Made by a program: the position numbers and the translations under genes
Shown here: positions 15,512 through 22,858 of the stretch, in pieces
Position numbering within the stretch: the stretch's first letter is position 1
Layout: each line of letters opens with the position of its first letter
Notes under the pieces: model-generated
The model's input: the letters and a program-made list of their open reading frames with translations, nothing else
The model's database searches: none
What the model was told of the DNA's origin: nothing
Source: Thermodesulfovibrionia bacterium
Lineage (GTDB): Bacteria > Nitrospirota > Thermodesulfovibrionia > UBA6902
DNA: 35,479 nt
Direction: 5' to 3'
NCBI GenBank assembly: GCA_947259645.1
Contig: CAMYND010000022.1
Location: 1 to 35,479, forward strand

Positions 15512-15762
15512 ACAAACCGATTAACATCGAAATAATATACTGTGTTGAGTGAGGCTACAAAGATAAAGCCGCCGGTCTGGCGGCAGCGATTAAGGCTGAA
15601 TGTGCAATCCCCGCGTTGTTAGTTGAAGGCCATGACAAAATATTTGAAGTTGCTGTCAACGGAGACAGCATATACACAAACAACAGGCAGTGCGGAAAAT
15701 TGCCTGATTCCGCTGAAATAATTCAGAAGATCAAAGAAATTGATCATACTCATCAGAGATAA
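15508..15762 (+). CDS. SelW/Rdx-family selenoprotein with in-frame UGA
   Basis: The frame starts at the ATG overlapping the trhP stop, meets TGA at 15550-15552 and continues to TAA at 15760-15762: 84 residues if UGA is selenocysteine. It reads MNKPINIEIIYCVEUGYKD around the UGA, a CxxU redox motif (Cys12, Sec15) after the first beta strand exactly as in SelW/SelT/SelH (Rdx) proteins. AGLAAAIKAE, FEVAVNGDSIYTN and CGKLPDSAEIIQKIKEI fit the helix, strands and last helix of that thioredoxin-like fold. The UGA is followed by a SECIS-like hairpin. As ordinary annotation it would be split or missed. It is probably a redox or selenium-handling protein; the reaction is unknown for the family. Confidence 0.85.
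15568..15584 (+). promoter_or_regulatory. Bacterial SECIS hairpin, 15 nt after the UGA
   Basis: GCCGCC (15568-15573) pairs with GGCGGC (15579-15584) around the loop GGTCT. The E. coli fdhF SECIS also presents a GGUCU loop. The 15-nt gap from UGA to stem is close to that of known bacterial SECIS elements. SelB binding is inferred. Confidence 0.75.
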
Positions 15763-15900
15763 ATCCAACAAAGCAGAGCATCATGCTGATAATAATTTAC
15801 TCTGTCTGTCCTTGCACACACAATTTGTAATTCCCAGACGCCAATATTAGTTTTTCTGAGCAACCCATATTCCGGTCAATTCAGCCATTGTGAAGAACAC

Positions 15901-15929
15901 TTGACGACAGTGAAAGGATCATTTAAATT
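15901..15929 (+). promoter_or_regulatory. Possible sigma-70 promoter for the hemerythrin gene
   Basis: TTGACG at 15901-15906, 17 nt, then TAAATT at 15924-15929. A better TATAAT at 15929-15934 is too far (22 nt). Tentative. Confidence 0.35.
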
Positions 15930-15969
15930 ATAATATAAATAATTCAATTGGAGATCGAGGGAGGAGAGA

Positions 15970-16404
15970 ATGCAATATGTTGTTTGGTGTAATATGTATT
16001 GCATCAATGTGCCATACATAGACGACCAGCACAGGAACCTGCTGGAAATTATTAACAGGTATCATGATGCGGTTTCATCGGGCAAGAGCAGGGAATCAAT
16101 CTTTGAGACATTAAATGCGCTTATTAAATATACTGAAGAGCATTTCCGCGATGAGGAAGAGATAATGGCCCTTTCAGATTGCCCTCCCGGGGAAATCGAA
16201 GAACATAAGAAGCTGCATGAACAGTTAGTAAGTGACATATTCAGGCTCCACAGTGATTATGCCAACGGCAAAGAGCCAGTCGTCCATGACATGGAATTAT
16301 TTCTGAATGACTGGCTGATCAAGCACATTCTCATAGCAGACAAGAAGCTGACTCCCTACTGTAAGAATCTCAGACATTACGAACGAAACCGGGGACAGGC
16401 CTGA
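15970..16404 (+). CDS. Bacteriohemerythrin, O2-binding di-iron protein
   Basis: A 144-residue single-domain hemerythrin. All seven di-iron ligands are found: His21 (DDQH), His58 and Glu62 (EEHFRDEE), His79 and His83 (EEHKKLH), His119 and Asp124 (KHILIAD). Soluble, cytoplasmic, no signal peptide. It binds O2, and may sense or store it, a common feature in microaerophiles. AGGGAGGAG lies before the ATG. It stands alone, between the selenoprotein and an ABC ATPase. The N-terminal WCNMYCINV has two cysteines that most homologues lack. Confidence 0.92.
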   Translation: MQYVVWCNMYCINVPYIDDQHRNLLEIINRYHDAVSSGKSRESIFETLNALIKYTEEHFRDEEEIMALSDCPPGEIEEHKKLHEQLVSDIFRLHSDYANGKEPVVHDMELFLNDWLIKHILIADKKLTPYCKNLRHYERNRGQA

Positions 16405-16470
16405 GAGACCCGTTGAGTATTTTTCTCGTTGCTTGTTCTTTTCGGCTGACCTCTCAAAACCTCATATTAA

Positions 16471-16479
16471 TGCTATAAT
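16471..16479 (+). promoter_or_regulatory. Extended -10 promoter for the ABC ATPase gene
   Basis: TGCTATAAT is a TGn-TATAAT extended -10 at 62-70 nt before the ATG at 16541. No matching -35 is seen, as expected for extended -10 promoters. Confidence 0.5.
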
Positions 16480-16540
16480 CTCCTGAACTGGAAAATACCC
16501 TTTCCATTATCAACAAAGCAATTACTGACCGATTCTTGTA

Positions 16541-17608
16541 ATGGCAAATCTCAGGATTAACAACCTCTCAAAACAGTTCGGAAAAGTTGAGGTGATTAAC
16601 AACATCTCACTTGACGTCAGAGAGGGTGAATTCTGCATCCTCCTGGGCCCCTCCGGATGCGGTAAGACAACTGTGTTGAGGCTGATAGCAGGGCTTGAGC
16701 AGCAGGACAGGGGTGAGATCTATATTGGCGCCAAAGAGGTCAGCAACCTGACACCAAAAGAGCGTGATGTTGCGGTCGTGTTTCAGAGTTACGCCCTCTA
16801 TCCTCACATGAATGTATATGAAAACATGTCCTTTTCGCTGAAAATACGGAAGCGCACCAAAGAGGATATTGAGAGAAAAGTGAGGGAGGCTGCCGGGCTC
16901 CTGGAGATGGATGATCTGCTCTTCCGCAAGCCAAAAGAGCTCTCAGGAGGCCAAAGACAGCGAGTTGCAATCGGCAGGGCAATTGTCAGGAACCCTGAGC
17001 TCTTTCTCTTTGACGAACCGCTGTCAAATCTGGATGCGAAACTGCGGGCAACTATGAGGCTGGAACTGGCAAAACTTCATCAGAAATTGAAATCAACAAC
17101 ACTCTACGTCACGCATGACCAGGTCGAAGCCATGACCCTTGGGGAGAAGATCGTATTACTTGACAGGGGGACGATTCAGCAGACAGGGACTCCCGAAGAA
17201 TTGTACAACAAACCGGCAAACCTCTTTGTGGCAACCTTTATCGGGATTCCCCAGATCAACCTGCTTGAAGGCCGACTTGAGTTGAAAGAAAAGCGGCTCA
17301 TCTTCAGGTCCGGTAAACTGACCTTTCCGCTTGAGCATACTGCAGAGTTGGCAGCCTATGCTGAGCAGGAGATAATTATGGGAATCAGACCGGAATCCCT
17401 GATCCCCGGAGAGGGGCCTGTTGAAGGCTCAATCGAGTTAATAGAGCGACTCGGTCCGGAAACCCTCATTTACTTCAACGCTGAAAACAGGAGACTGACA
17501 GCAAAAATTTCTCCCGACCTCACCGTAAAGAAGGGAGAACGAATGTCCTTCACCGTCTCTGGCAGGGGCATTCACTTTTTTCATAAAGAAAAGAGGTTGG
17601 CTTTATGA
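16541..17608 (+). CDS. ABC transporter ATPase, MalK/UgpC-like with TOBE domain
   Basis: A 355-residue protein. Walker A GPSGCGKT at 36-43, Q-loop FQSYALYPHMNV, signature LSGGQRQRVAIGRAI, Walker B LFLFDEPLSNLDAKL and switch histidine YVTHDQVEAM are all intact. The C-terminal 120 residues (GIRPESLIPG, RLGPETLIYF) form TOBE/OB domains typical of sugar, glycerol-3-phosphate or polyamine importers. It energises uptake at the inner membrane, but no permease or binding-protein gene is adjacent, so its partners are elsewhere or it is shared among several transporters. Upstream is the extended -10 promoter at 16471-16479. Confidence 0.9.
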   Translation: MANLRINNLSKQFGKVEVINNISLDVREGEFCILLGPSGCGKTTVLRLIAGLEQQDRGEIYIGAKEVSNLTPKERDVAVVFQSYALYPHMNVYENMSFSLKIRKRTKEDIERKVREAAGLLEMDDLLFRKPKELSGGQRQRVAIGRAIVRNPELFLFDEPLSNLDAKLRATMRLELAKLHQKLKSTTLYVTHDQVEAMTLGEKIVLLDRGTIQQTGTPEELYNKPANLFVATFIGIPQINLLEGRLELKEKRLIFRSGKLTFPLEHTAELAAYAEQEIIMGIRPESLIPGEGPVEGSIELIERLGPETLIYFNAENRRLTAKISPDLTVKKGERMSFTVSGRGIHFFHKEKRLAL

Positions 17609-17664
17609 CCATCGTTACCAGGGAAAGCAATTTATTGAATTGAGACGGAAACAACGAGCTAACG

Positions 17665-18066
17665 TTACAACTCCTGCTGCCTCACAAAAAATCCCATATC
17701 TCTTTCAAATCTCTGGAAGTCGTCTTCCATGGAATCAGTCTCAAAATCTTTTCCCAGATTTTCAAGACTGTCATAGTAACGCCATTTTCCATAGTGGTAT
17801 CCACCGGCAAACATATCAAAGGTCACCGCGTAAAAAGGAAAGGTTGAAACATCTTCCAGGGGATTCTGGTTATCTCGCCAGTGAAAGCGTGAAACAAGAG
17901 AGTTAAACACTTCTCTTCCTTCAGCATTCTTAATGATGACCAGTTCTGCATCAAAATATGTGGTCTCGCCATCGGTAAATGTCGGCGCACCATCTTTGAA
18001 CATGATTTTTTTACAATCTATGTTCTCAATTTTCACAAGAGAGAGAATATGCCTGTCATCCTGCAT
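17665..18066 (-). CDS. Hypothetical protein, 133 residues, downstream of the CysE-CysS gene
   Basis: The chosen start MQDDRHILSLVK has AGAGGA about 9 nt upstream, whereas the ATG at 18099 gives a 144-residue version without a ribosome site. It is soluble and acidic, with many aromatic residues (FHWRDNQNP, FDMFAGGYHYGKWRYYDS) and no signal peptide or recognised motif. It starts 45 nt after the cysE-cysS stop on the same strand, so an operon is likely. It is convergent with the ABC ATPase. I do not recognise a family. Confidence 0.5.
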   Translation of the reverse strand: MQDDRHILSLVKIENIDCKKIMFKDGAPTFTDGETTYFDAELVIIKNAEGREVFNSLVSRFHWRDNQNPLEDVSTFPFYAVTFDMFAGGYHYGKWRYYDSLENLGKDFETDSMEDDFQRFERDMGFFVRQQEL

Positions 18067-18111
18067 GATATTATTCCTCTCGAGCTGGTGCAAAACCAAC
18101 CCTCACAGCAT

Positions 18112-20229
18112 CTAGCCGACTTTTATTTTCCAGCGGGTATCGTCTTTCTTGTCTTCAAGAATAATGCCCTGTTCCAGGAGTTCTTTTCTTATGCGGTCAG
18201 CAGTTCCCCAATCTTTTGCTTCCCGTGCCTCCTGCCGCTGCTTAATTTTCATTTCAAGGTCCTCTTCCGAAAGGCCTATGCTCTTGACTTTCATTAACGA
18301 GGAGTACCATTGAACAGGAGTCTTGTTAAAAATGTTCAATATCCCTCCGGCCTCAACAAGGAGTTCCCGGGCCTTTGTGACTATTCTTCCGGCTGTTTCG
18401 CCGGACACCCCGGAATCGAGGTATTTGTTAATCTCCCGAATAAGTTCAAAAATATACCCCAGCGCAGAAGCGGTATTGAAGTCGTCATTCATTGCATTAC
18501 GGAATTTATCCATAAAGTCAGTAATCAGGCCTTCAATCTCTGCGGTGCTCCCGGGCTTGTCCTTTTTCCCTGCTGTTTCAAGAAAATCATTTATTCTCAG
18601 GAACGTTGTATAGTACCTGTCGATCGAATGCTCTGCCTCATTGAGCTGGACATCTGAAAACTCAATAGGGCTCCTGTAATGTGCGGTCAGAAGAAAATAT
18701 CTCACAACTTCAGGTTCGTATCTGTTCAGTATCTCCTTGATAGTGAAAAAGTTCCCGAGCGACTTGGACATCTTTTCTTTATCAACGGTAATAAATCCGT
18801 TGTGCACCCAGTATTTCACAAAAGGCTTTCCAGTGTAAGCTTCGCTCTGGGCAATCTCATTCTCATGGTGGGGAAATGTGAGATCAGCTCCTCCTCCATG
18901 AATATCAAAGCTCTCTCCCAGGTACTTTGATGACATGGCAGTGCACTCAATGTGCCATCCTGGCCTGCCTTTGCCCCAGGGGCTTTCCCACCAGGGCTCG
19001 CCCTCTTTTGAGGCCTTCCAGAGCGCAAAATCAAGAGGGCTCTTTTTCCTTTCATCCACATCCACTCTGGCGCCGGACAGCAGGTCATCAATATTCTTTT
19101 TTGACAACTTTCCGTATGTCGGAAATTTATTTACTTCAAAATACACGTCACCGTCAACAGGATAGGCAAAGCCTTTATCAATAAGAACGCCAATGGCATC
19201 AACCATCTCTTTGATATGATCAGTGGCGTTCGGCTCTATATCAGCCCTTCCCACGCCGAGCAATTCCATGTCATGGTAATACTCATCAGTGTATTTTTTC
19301 GCCACTTCATCTGTGGAAATGCCTTCCTCGGCAGCCCGCGCTATAATCTTGTCATCAATATCCGTAATATTTCTCACATGGGTAACGTCATACCCGCTGT
19401 ATCGCAAATATCGCTTCATAATGTCAAACACTATCGCGCTTCGTGCGTGCCCGAGATGGCATACATCATAGGCAGTGATCCCGCATACATACATACCCGT
19501 TTTCCCCTCGACCTGGGGCACAAATTCTTCTTTTTTCCCGCTGAGTGTGTTATAGATTTTAATCATCTCTCCTTTGCCTTCCAACCTGCTTATTCTCCTT
19601 TCAAGTTCAGTTATGTATGTCCTGAATTCCTCAAATTTATCTTCAAGAGGATCAGGAAGATGCACATGGTCGAGCATTTCTACCGGCCCTTCATCAAGAA
19701 TCTTTACGACCCTCCTTTTAATGACCCGACCCGGAACACCCACAACAATAGAATTCTCCGGAACACTGTGCAGTACCACAGAGTTCGCACCAATTTTAAC
19801 ATTATCACTGATAGAGATGGCCCCGAGGACTTTAGCACCAGCCCCGACAACGATGTTGCTTCCCAGCGTCGGATGCCTCTTGCCTTTCTCCTTGCCAGTT
19901 CCTCCCAGGGTCACGCCCTGGTAGAGCAGGCAGTTCTCGCCTATTTCTGTTGTTTCTCCGACAACCACACCCATGCCATGGTCAATAAAGAAACCCCTGC
20001 CAATTTTCGCACCCGGATGTATCTCAATACCGGTTATAATTTTTGCCAGTTGAGAAAAAAACCGTGGCAAGAAGGGAATGCCGGCATTCCACAACAGGTG
20101 ATTAAGACGGTGGAATACAATCGCGTGAAACCCCGAATAGGAGAGGACAACTTCAAGAGAACTCCTGGCTGCAGGATCCATCTTAAAAACTGTTTTATAA
20201 TCAGACCTTATGTCATCCCACAATTTCAT
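18112..20229 (-). CDS. cysE/cysS: Fused serine O-acetyltransferase and cysteinyl-tRNA synthetase
   Basis: One uninterrupted 705-residue frame. Residues 1-221 are CysE: hexapeptide-repeat acyltransferase with IHPGA (70-74), FIDHGMG with Asp83-His84, GVTLGG (105-110) and RHP (118-120), ending in a coiled-coil-like segment (LEDKFEEFRTYITELERRIS). Residues 222-705 are CysS of normal length: zinc cysteine YVCG (249), HLGH signature (258-261), WHIECTAMS, DLTFPHHENE and KMSKS (486-490). CysE makes O-acetylserine for cysteine synthesis; CysS charges tRNA-Cys. The ATG of the CysS part (19566) has AAAGGAG right before it, so free CysS could also be made. No stop or frameshift separates the halves. Confidence 0.9.
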   Translation of the reverse strand: MKLWDDIRSDYKTVFKMDPAARSSLEVVLSYSGFHAIVFHRLNHLLWNAGIPFLPRFFSQLAKIITGIEIHPGAKIGRGFFIDHGMGVVVGETTEIGENCLLYQGVTLGGTGKEKGKRHPTLGSNIVVGAGAKVLGAISISDNVKIGANSVVLHSVPENSIVVGVPGRVIKRRVVKILDEGPVEMLDHVHLPDPLEDKFEEFRTYITELERRISRLEGKGEMIKIYNTLSGKKEEFVPQVEGKTGMYVCGITAYDVCHLGHARSAIVFDIMKRYLRYSGYDVTHVRNITDIDDKIIARAAEEGISTDEVAKKYTDEYYHDMELLGVGRADIEPNATDHIKEMVDAIGVLIDKGFAYPVDGDVYFEVNKFPTYGKLSKKNIDDLLSGARVDVDERKKSPLDFALWKASKEGEPWWESPWGKGRPGWHIECTAMSSKYLGESFDIHGGGADLTFPHHENEIAQSEAYTGKPFVKYWVHNGFITVDKEKMSKSLGNFFTIKEILNRYEPEVVRYFLLTAHYRSPIEFSDVQLNEAEHSIDRYYTTFLRINDFLETAGKKDKPGSTAEIEGLITDFMDKFRNAMNDDFNTASALGYIFELIREINKYLDSGVSGETAGRIVTKARELLVEAGGILNIFNKTPVQWYSSLMKVKSIGLSEEDLEMKIKQRQEAREAKDWGTADRIRKELLEQGIILEDKKDDTRWKIKVG

Positions 20230-20344
20230 AGAGTATTATACTACACCATGACCGGTTAAAAGTTGGCTGTGAAAAGCCTGTTACATGCTTAATTCAACCT
20301 TACCATTGCAATTTATAAATACAACGTATAACTACTAAACGTTA

Positions 20345-20421
20345 TGTCATTCCCCCATTCGATCGGGGAAGCTGGTTTTTACTATACCTTACTGGATCCT
20401 CGGTCAAGCCGGAGGATGACA
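20345..20421. repeat. REP-like palindromic element between cysE/cysS and yajQ
   Basis: The 77-bp element starts TGTCATTCCCCC and ends GGAGGATGACA; its outer arms (TGTCAT...ATGACA) are complementary, and the right half contains its own stem CCTCGG...CCGGAGG. It resembles the dispersed palindromes with TGTCATTCC/CTGGATCC ends found between genes in many bacteria, and may act as a transcript-end stem. The left half is diverged. Confidence 0.5.
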
Positions 20422-20439
20422 AATAGCAGAACAATCACT

Positions 20440-20934
20440 CTACCGGTAATTCAAAAATTCTATATGAATCTGCAGGTCCTTCTCTTTAAGCATTCCCATT
20501 ACTGACTGAAGATCGTCTATTTTTTTAGCCCTGACCCTCAGCTGATCTCCCTGTATCTCAGCCTGGACTTTCATCTTTTCGTTCTTAATAATCTTGACAA
20601 TCTCTTTGGCCTTTTCAGTGGGGATTCCCTGCTGGAGCGATACAACCTGTTTTACTGTTGATGAAGCAGCATCTTCCACCTTGCCATAACTCAAAGCCTT
20701 GAGCGATACTTTTCTTTTGACAAGTTTGTTCTCCAGAATATCAACAACACTTTTCAGCTTGTACTCATCGTCAGAGATGATAACGATTTCACTCTTTCCC
20801 TGATCAAGCTCAAGACTGCTCTTGCTTCCCCTGAAATCAAACCTCTGCCCGATTTCCTTCATTGCCTGCTGTATCGCATTTGAAACTTCCTGCAAATCCA
20901 CTTTACTGACGATATCAAATGAATGCTCTGCCAT
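20440..20934 (-). CDS. yajQ: YajQ-family nucleotide-binding protein
   Basis: A 164-residue protein of the normal length for YajQ. It starts MAEHSFDIVSKVDLQEV, then FDFRGSKSSLELD, IISDDEYKLKSVVDILENKL, the IPTEKAKEIVKIIKNEKMKVQAEIQGDQLRV segment and EFLNYR at the end, all family hallmarks. YajQ proteins bind c-di-GMP or nucleotides and associate with the ribosome or transcription factors in some species. AGGAGG precedes the ATG. It sits between CysES and two c-di-GMP synthases on the same strand, so a c-di-GMP effector role fits. Confidence 0.93.
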   Translation of the reverse strand: MAEHSFDIVSKVDLQEVSNAIQQAMKEIGQRFDFRGSKSSLELDQGKSEIVIISDDEYKLKSVVDILENKLVKRKVSLKALSYGKVEDAASSTVKQVVSLQQGIPTEKAKEIVKIIKNEKMKVQAEIQGDQLRVRAKKIDDLQSVMGMLKEKDLQIHIEFLNYR

Positions 20935-21165
20935 GCCGTACCTCCTGGTATTTAATCGTTCCTTAGTTTAAATGAGCTCATCTGTATTATCAACCTTGAG
21001 TACTCCCAGGAGATGGCAGAGAAAATTGAATTAAAAAAGCAGGAGCCGCCGGAGGGAATCAGGATGCAGCAGGGACAGCGCATCTTTTTCCCTGGCCGTC
21101 ATAAAGCATCATGAGCATAAAAATTGATAATTCGTGCCTGATCAACAGCGGTTCAGCACGGTCTG

Positions 21166-22776
21166 CTAAACCTGACTTTTCCTGCGTGCCTTATCCTTGT
21201 AGAGCCGCTCATCCGCTTTAATGAGAAGATCGTCTATCGAGACTGCGTCTTCAGGAAAAGTTGCAATACCAAAGCTGACGCAGACGTCCACTGTCCTGTC
21301 CTTAATGATGGGGAACTTCGCAGATGCAATATTGTTTCTCAGTCTTTCCACAACACTGGCAGCTACACTGCTGTCAGCAGCGGGAAGAATAATCATAAAC
21401 TCATCTCCGCCATACCTTCCAGCTACATCCATACTCCTGAGCGTATCTGTTATCAGATGAGCCAGAGATTTAAGTATCATGTCTCCTGAGAGGTGTCCAT
21501 AGTTATCATTGATAAATTTAAATTCATCGACATCGGATATTACGATAGAGAACTGTTTTTTTAGTCGTTTGCATTTCTCAACCTCTTTAATCATGAAACC
21601 GTTTACAAATCTTCTGTTGTAAATATTTGTGAGGGGATCTATGGTGGACAATTTAATATCTTCAGTAATGTCCCGCATTATGATATGAAGTCTCCCTTTT
21701 TCACTGGAAGAAAATATTTTCACAAAAAACCCTGATAGTTCGAAAAACTTTTCATCAATCTTTACTTTGTAGTGCTCTATTTTATTAAACTTCAATACCC
21801 TTTTGTAGAGTTTTTTCCACTGCTCCTTTGGGAAGAGCCTTGTAACAGGACTATCGATTATATCCGCGCCAAAGTGGTTAATGACTTTATCATTTGCCCA
21901 GACAATAAGCTGATCTTTCTCAGTGTCTGTTACTTCAATGAGCATCTCAGGCAGCAGGTTCAGGATCTCTTTCGCGCTGTGCAGTTTCTTTTCCAGAAAT
22001 TGACTATAGTCACTCTCAAGGTTTTCCATGACATCGCGGATCGTTATGATGCCAACAGCGGAGCCATTATTATCGACGACAACTATTCTTCTTATATTCT
22101 TGTAGTTCATTACTTCGACAACTTCGACAAGGGGAGTATCTGGAGTCGCAATATCAACGGGCGATGACATACATCTGCTCACCCGTGTCTCAAGAGAAAC
22201 CCTTTCGCTTATGAGCCTCAGAATGTCCTTCTCCGTTATAATTCCTATAGGTGTACCATCATCAATGATCGGGATAGCGCTAATCCTGTTTTCGGCCAAT
22301 TGTCTCAGGGCATTGCCTACTTTTTCATCGGGTGACATGCTGACCAGAAGTTTCTCTTTTTTTTGAATATGTTTTACTTTTATTGTAAGGCGATAAAAGT
22401 CTTCCTCAATGTATTTGAGGAGGTCCTGAAGGGTAACTATCCCGAGAAACTTTCGTGATTTGTCCGTAACAATAACCCGCCTGATATTGTTCTCAAGTGC
22501 CAGGTTCAGGGCATATCCGATAGTTCTGTCTCCCCTGGTCGTTACGAGATTTTTTTTCAGATATTTTCCTGCAGCATCATCCAGATCTGCGCCCCTGTGC
22601 ACGATCTCAACAATGTCCCTTTCAGTCAGAATCCCCAGCGGACTGTCATCATCGAGAATAACCACGACGCCTTTCTGGTTTCTGTTCATGAGCTCAATTA
22701 AACTTCTCAAGGAAGCTGAGCTCTGGATTTGCAGATCCTTTTTTTGAGCTACTTCTTTTAACAGCAGGTTTAGCAC
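21166..22776 (-). CDS. Four-CBS, PAS-like, GGDEF diguanylate cyclase
   Basis: A 536-residue soluble protein. Four CBS motifs (about 15-60, 75-120, 145-190, 210-255; each ends in GI(L/V/I)T.(R/L/K)D) form two Bateman modules, known to bind adenine nucleotides. A PAS-like stretch (LPEMLIEVTDTEKDQ to about 370) links them to the GGDEF domain. The active site GGDEF (456-460) and the inhibitory I-site RSMD (447-450) are intact, so it should make c-di-GMP under product control. Energy charge could gate the output. It follows a paralogue 82 nt upstream. Confidence 0.9.
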   Translation of the reverse strand: MLNLLLKEVAQKKDLQIQSSASLRSLIELMNRNQKGVVVILDDDSPLGILTERDIVEIVHRGADLDDAAGKYLKKNLVTTRGDRTIGYALNLALENNIRRVIVTDKSRKFLGIVTLQDLLKYIEEDFYRLTIKVKHIQKKEKLLVSMSPDEKVGNALRQLAENRISAIPIIDDGTPIGIITEKDILRLISERVSLETRVSRCMSSPVDIATPDTPLVEVVEVMNYKNIRRIVVVDNNGSAVGIITIRDVMENLESDYSQFLEKKLHSAKEILNLLPEMLIEVTDTEKDQLIVWANDKVINHFGADIIDSPVTRLFPKEQWKKLYKRVLKFNKIEHYKVKIDEKFFELSGFFVKIFSSSEKGRLHIIMRDITEDIKLSTIDPLTNIYNRRFVNGFMIKEVEKCKRLKKQFSIVISDVDEFKFINDNYGHLSGDMILKSLAHLITDTLRSMDVAGRYGGDEFMIILPAADSSVAASVVERLRNNIASAKFPIIKDRTVDVCVSFGIATFPEDAVSIDDLLIKADERLYKDKARRKSQV

Positions 22777-22858
22777 GCAAATTCTCCCTAATTCCAGTAC
22801 TATCTCTTATTTCGGTCAAATGGGAGTTAATCTTGAGGCATAAAAAATAAGGGCTTTT

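Noticed and set aside
19216-20259. 347-codon frame on the plus strand
   Set aside because: It is antisense to the CysE-CysS gene, whose motifs and length are unambiguous.
21013-21114. 33-codon frame between yajQ and the GGDEF gene
   Set aside because: AGGAG abuts the ATG with no spacing, short and basic, no family; cannot be supported.
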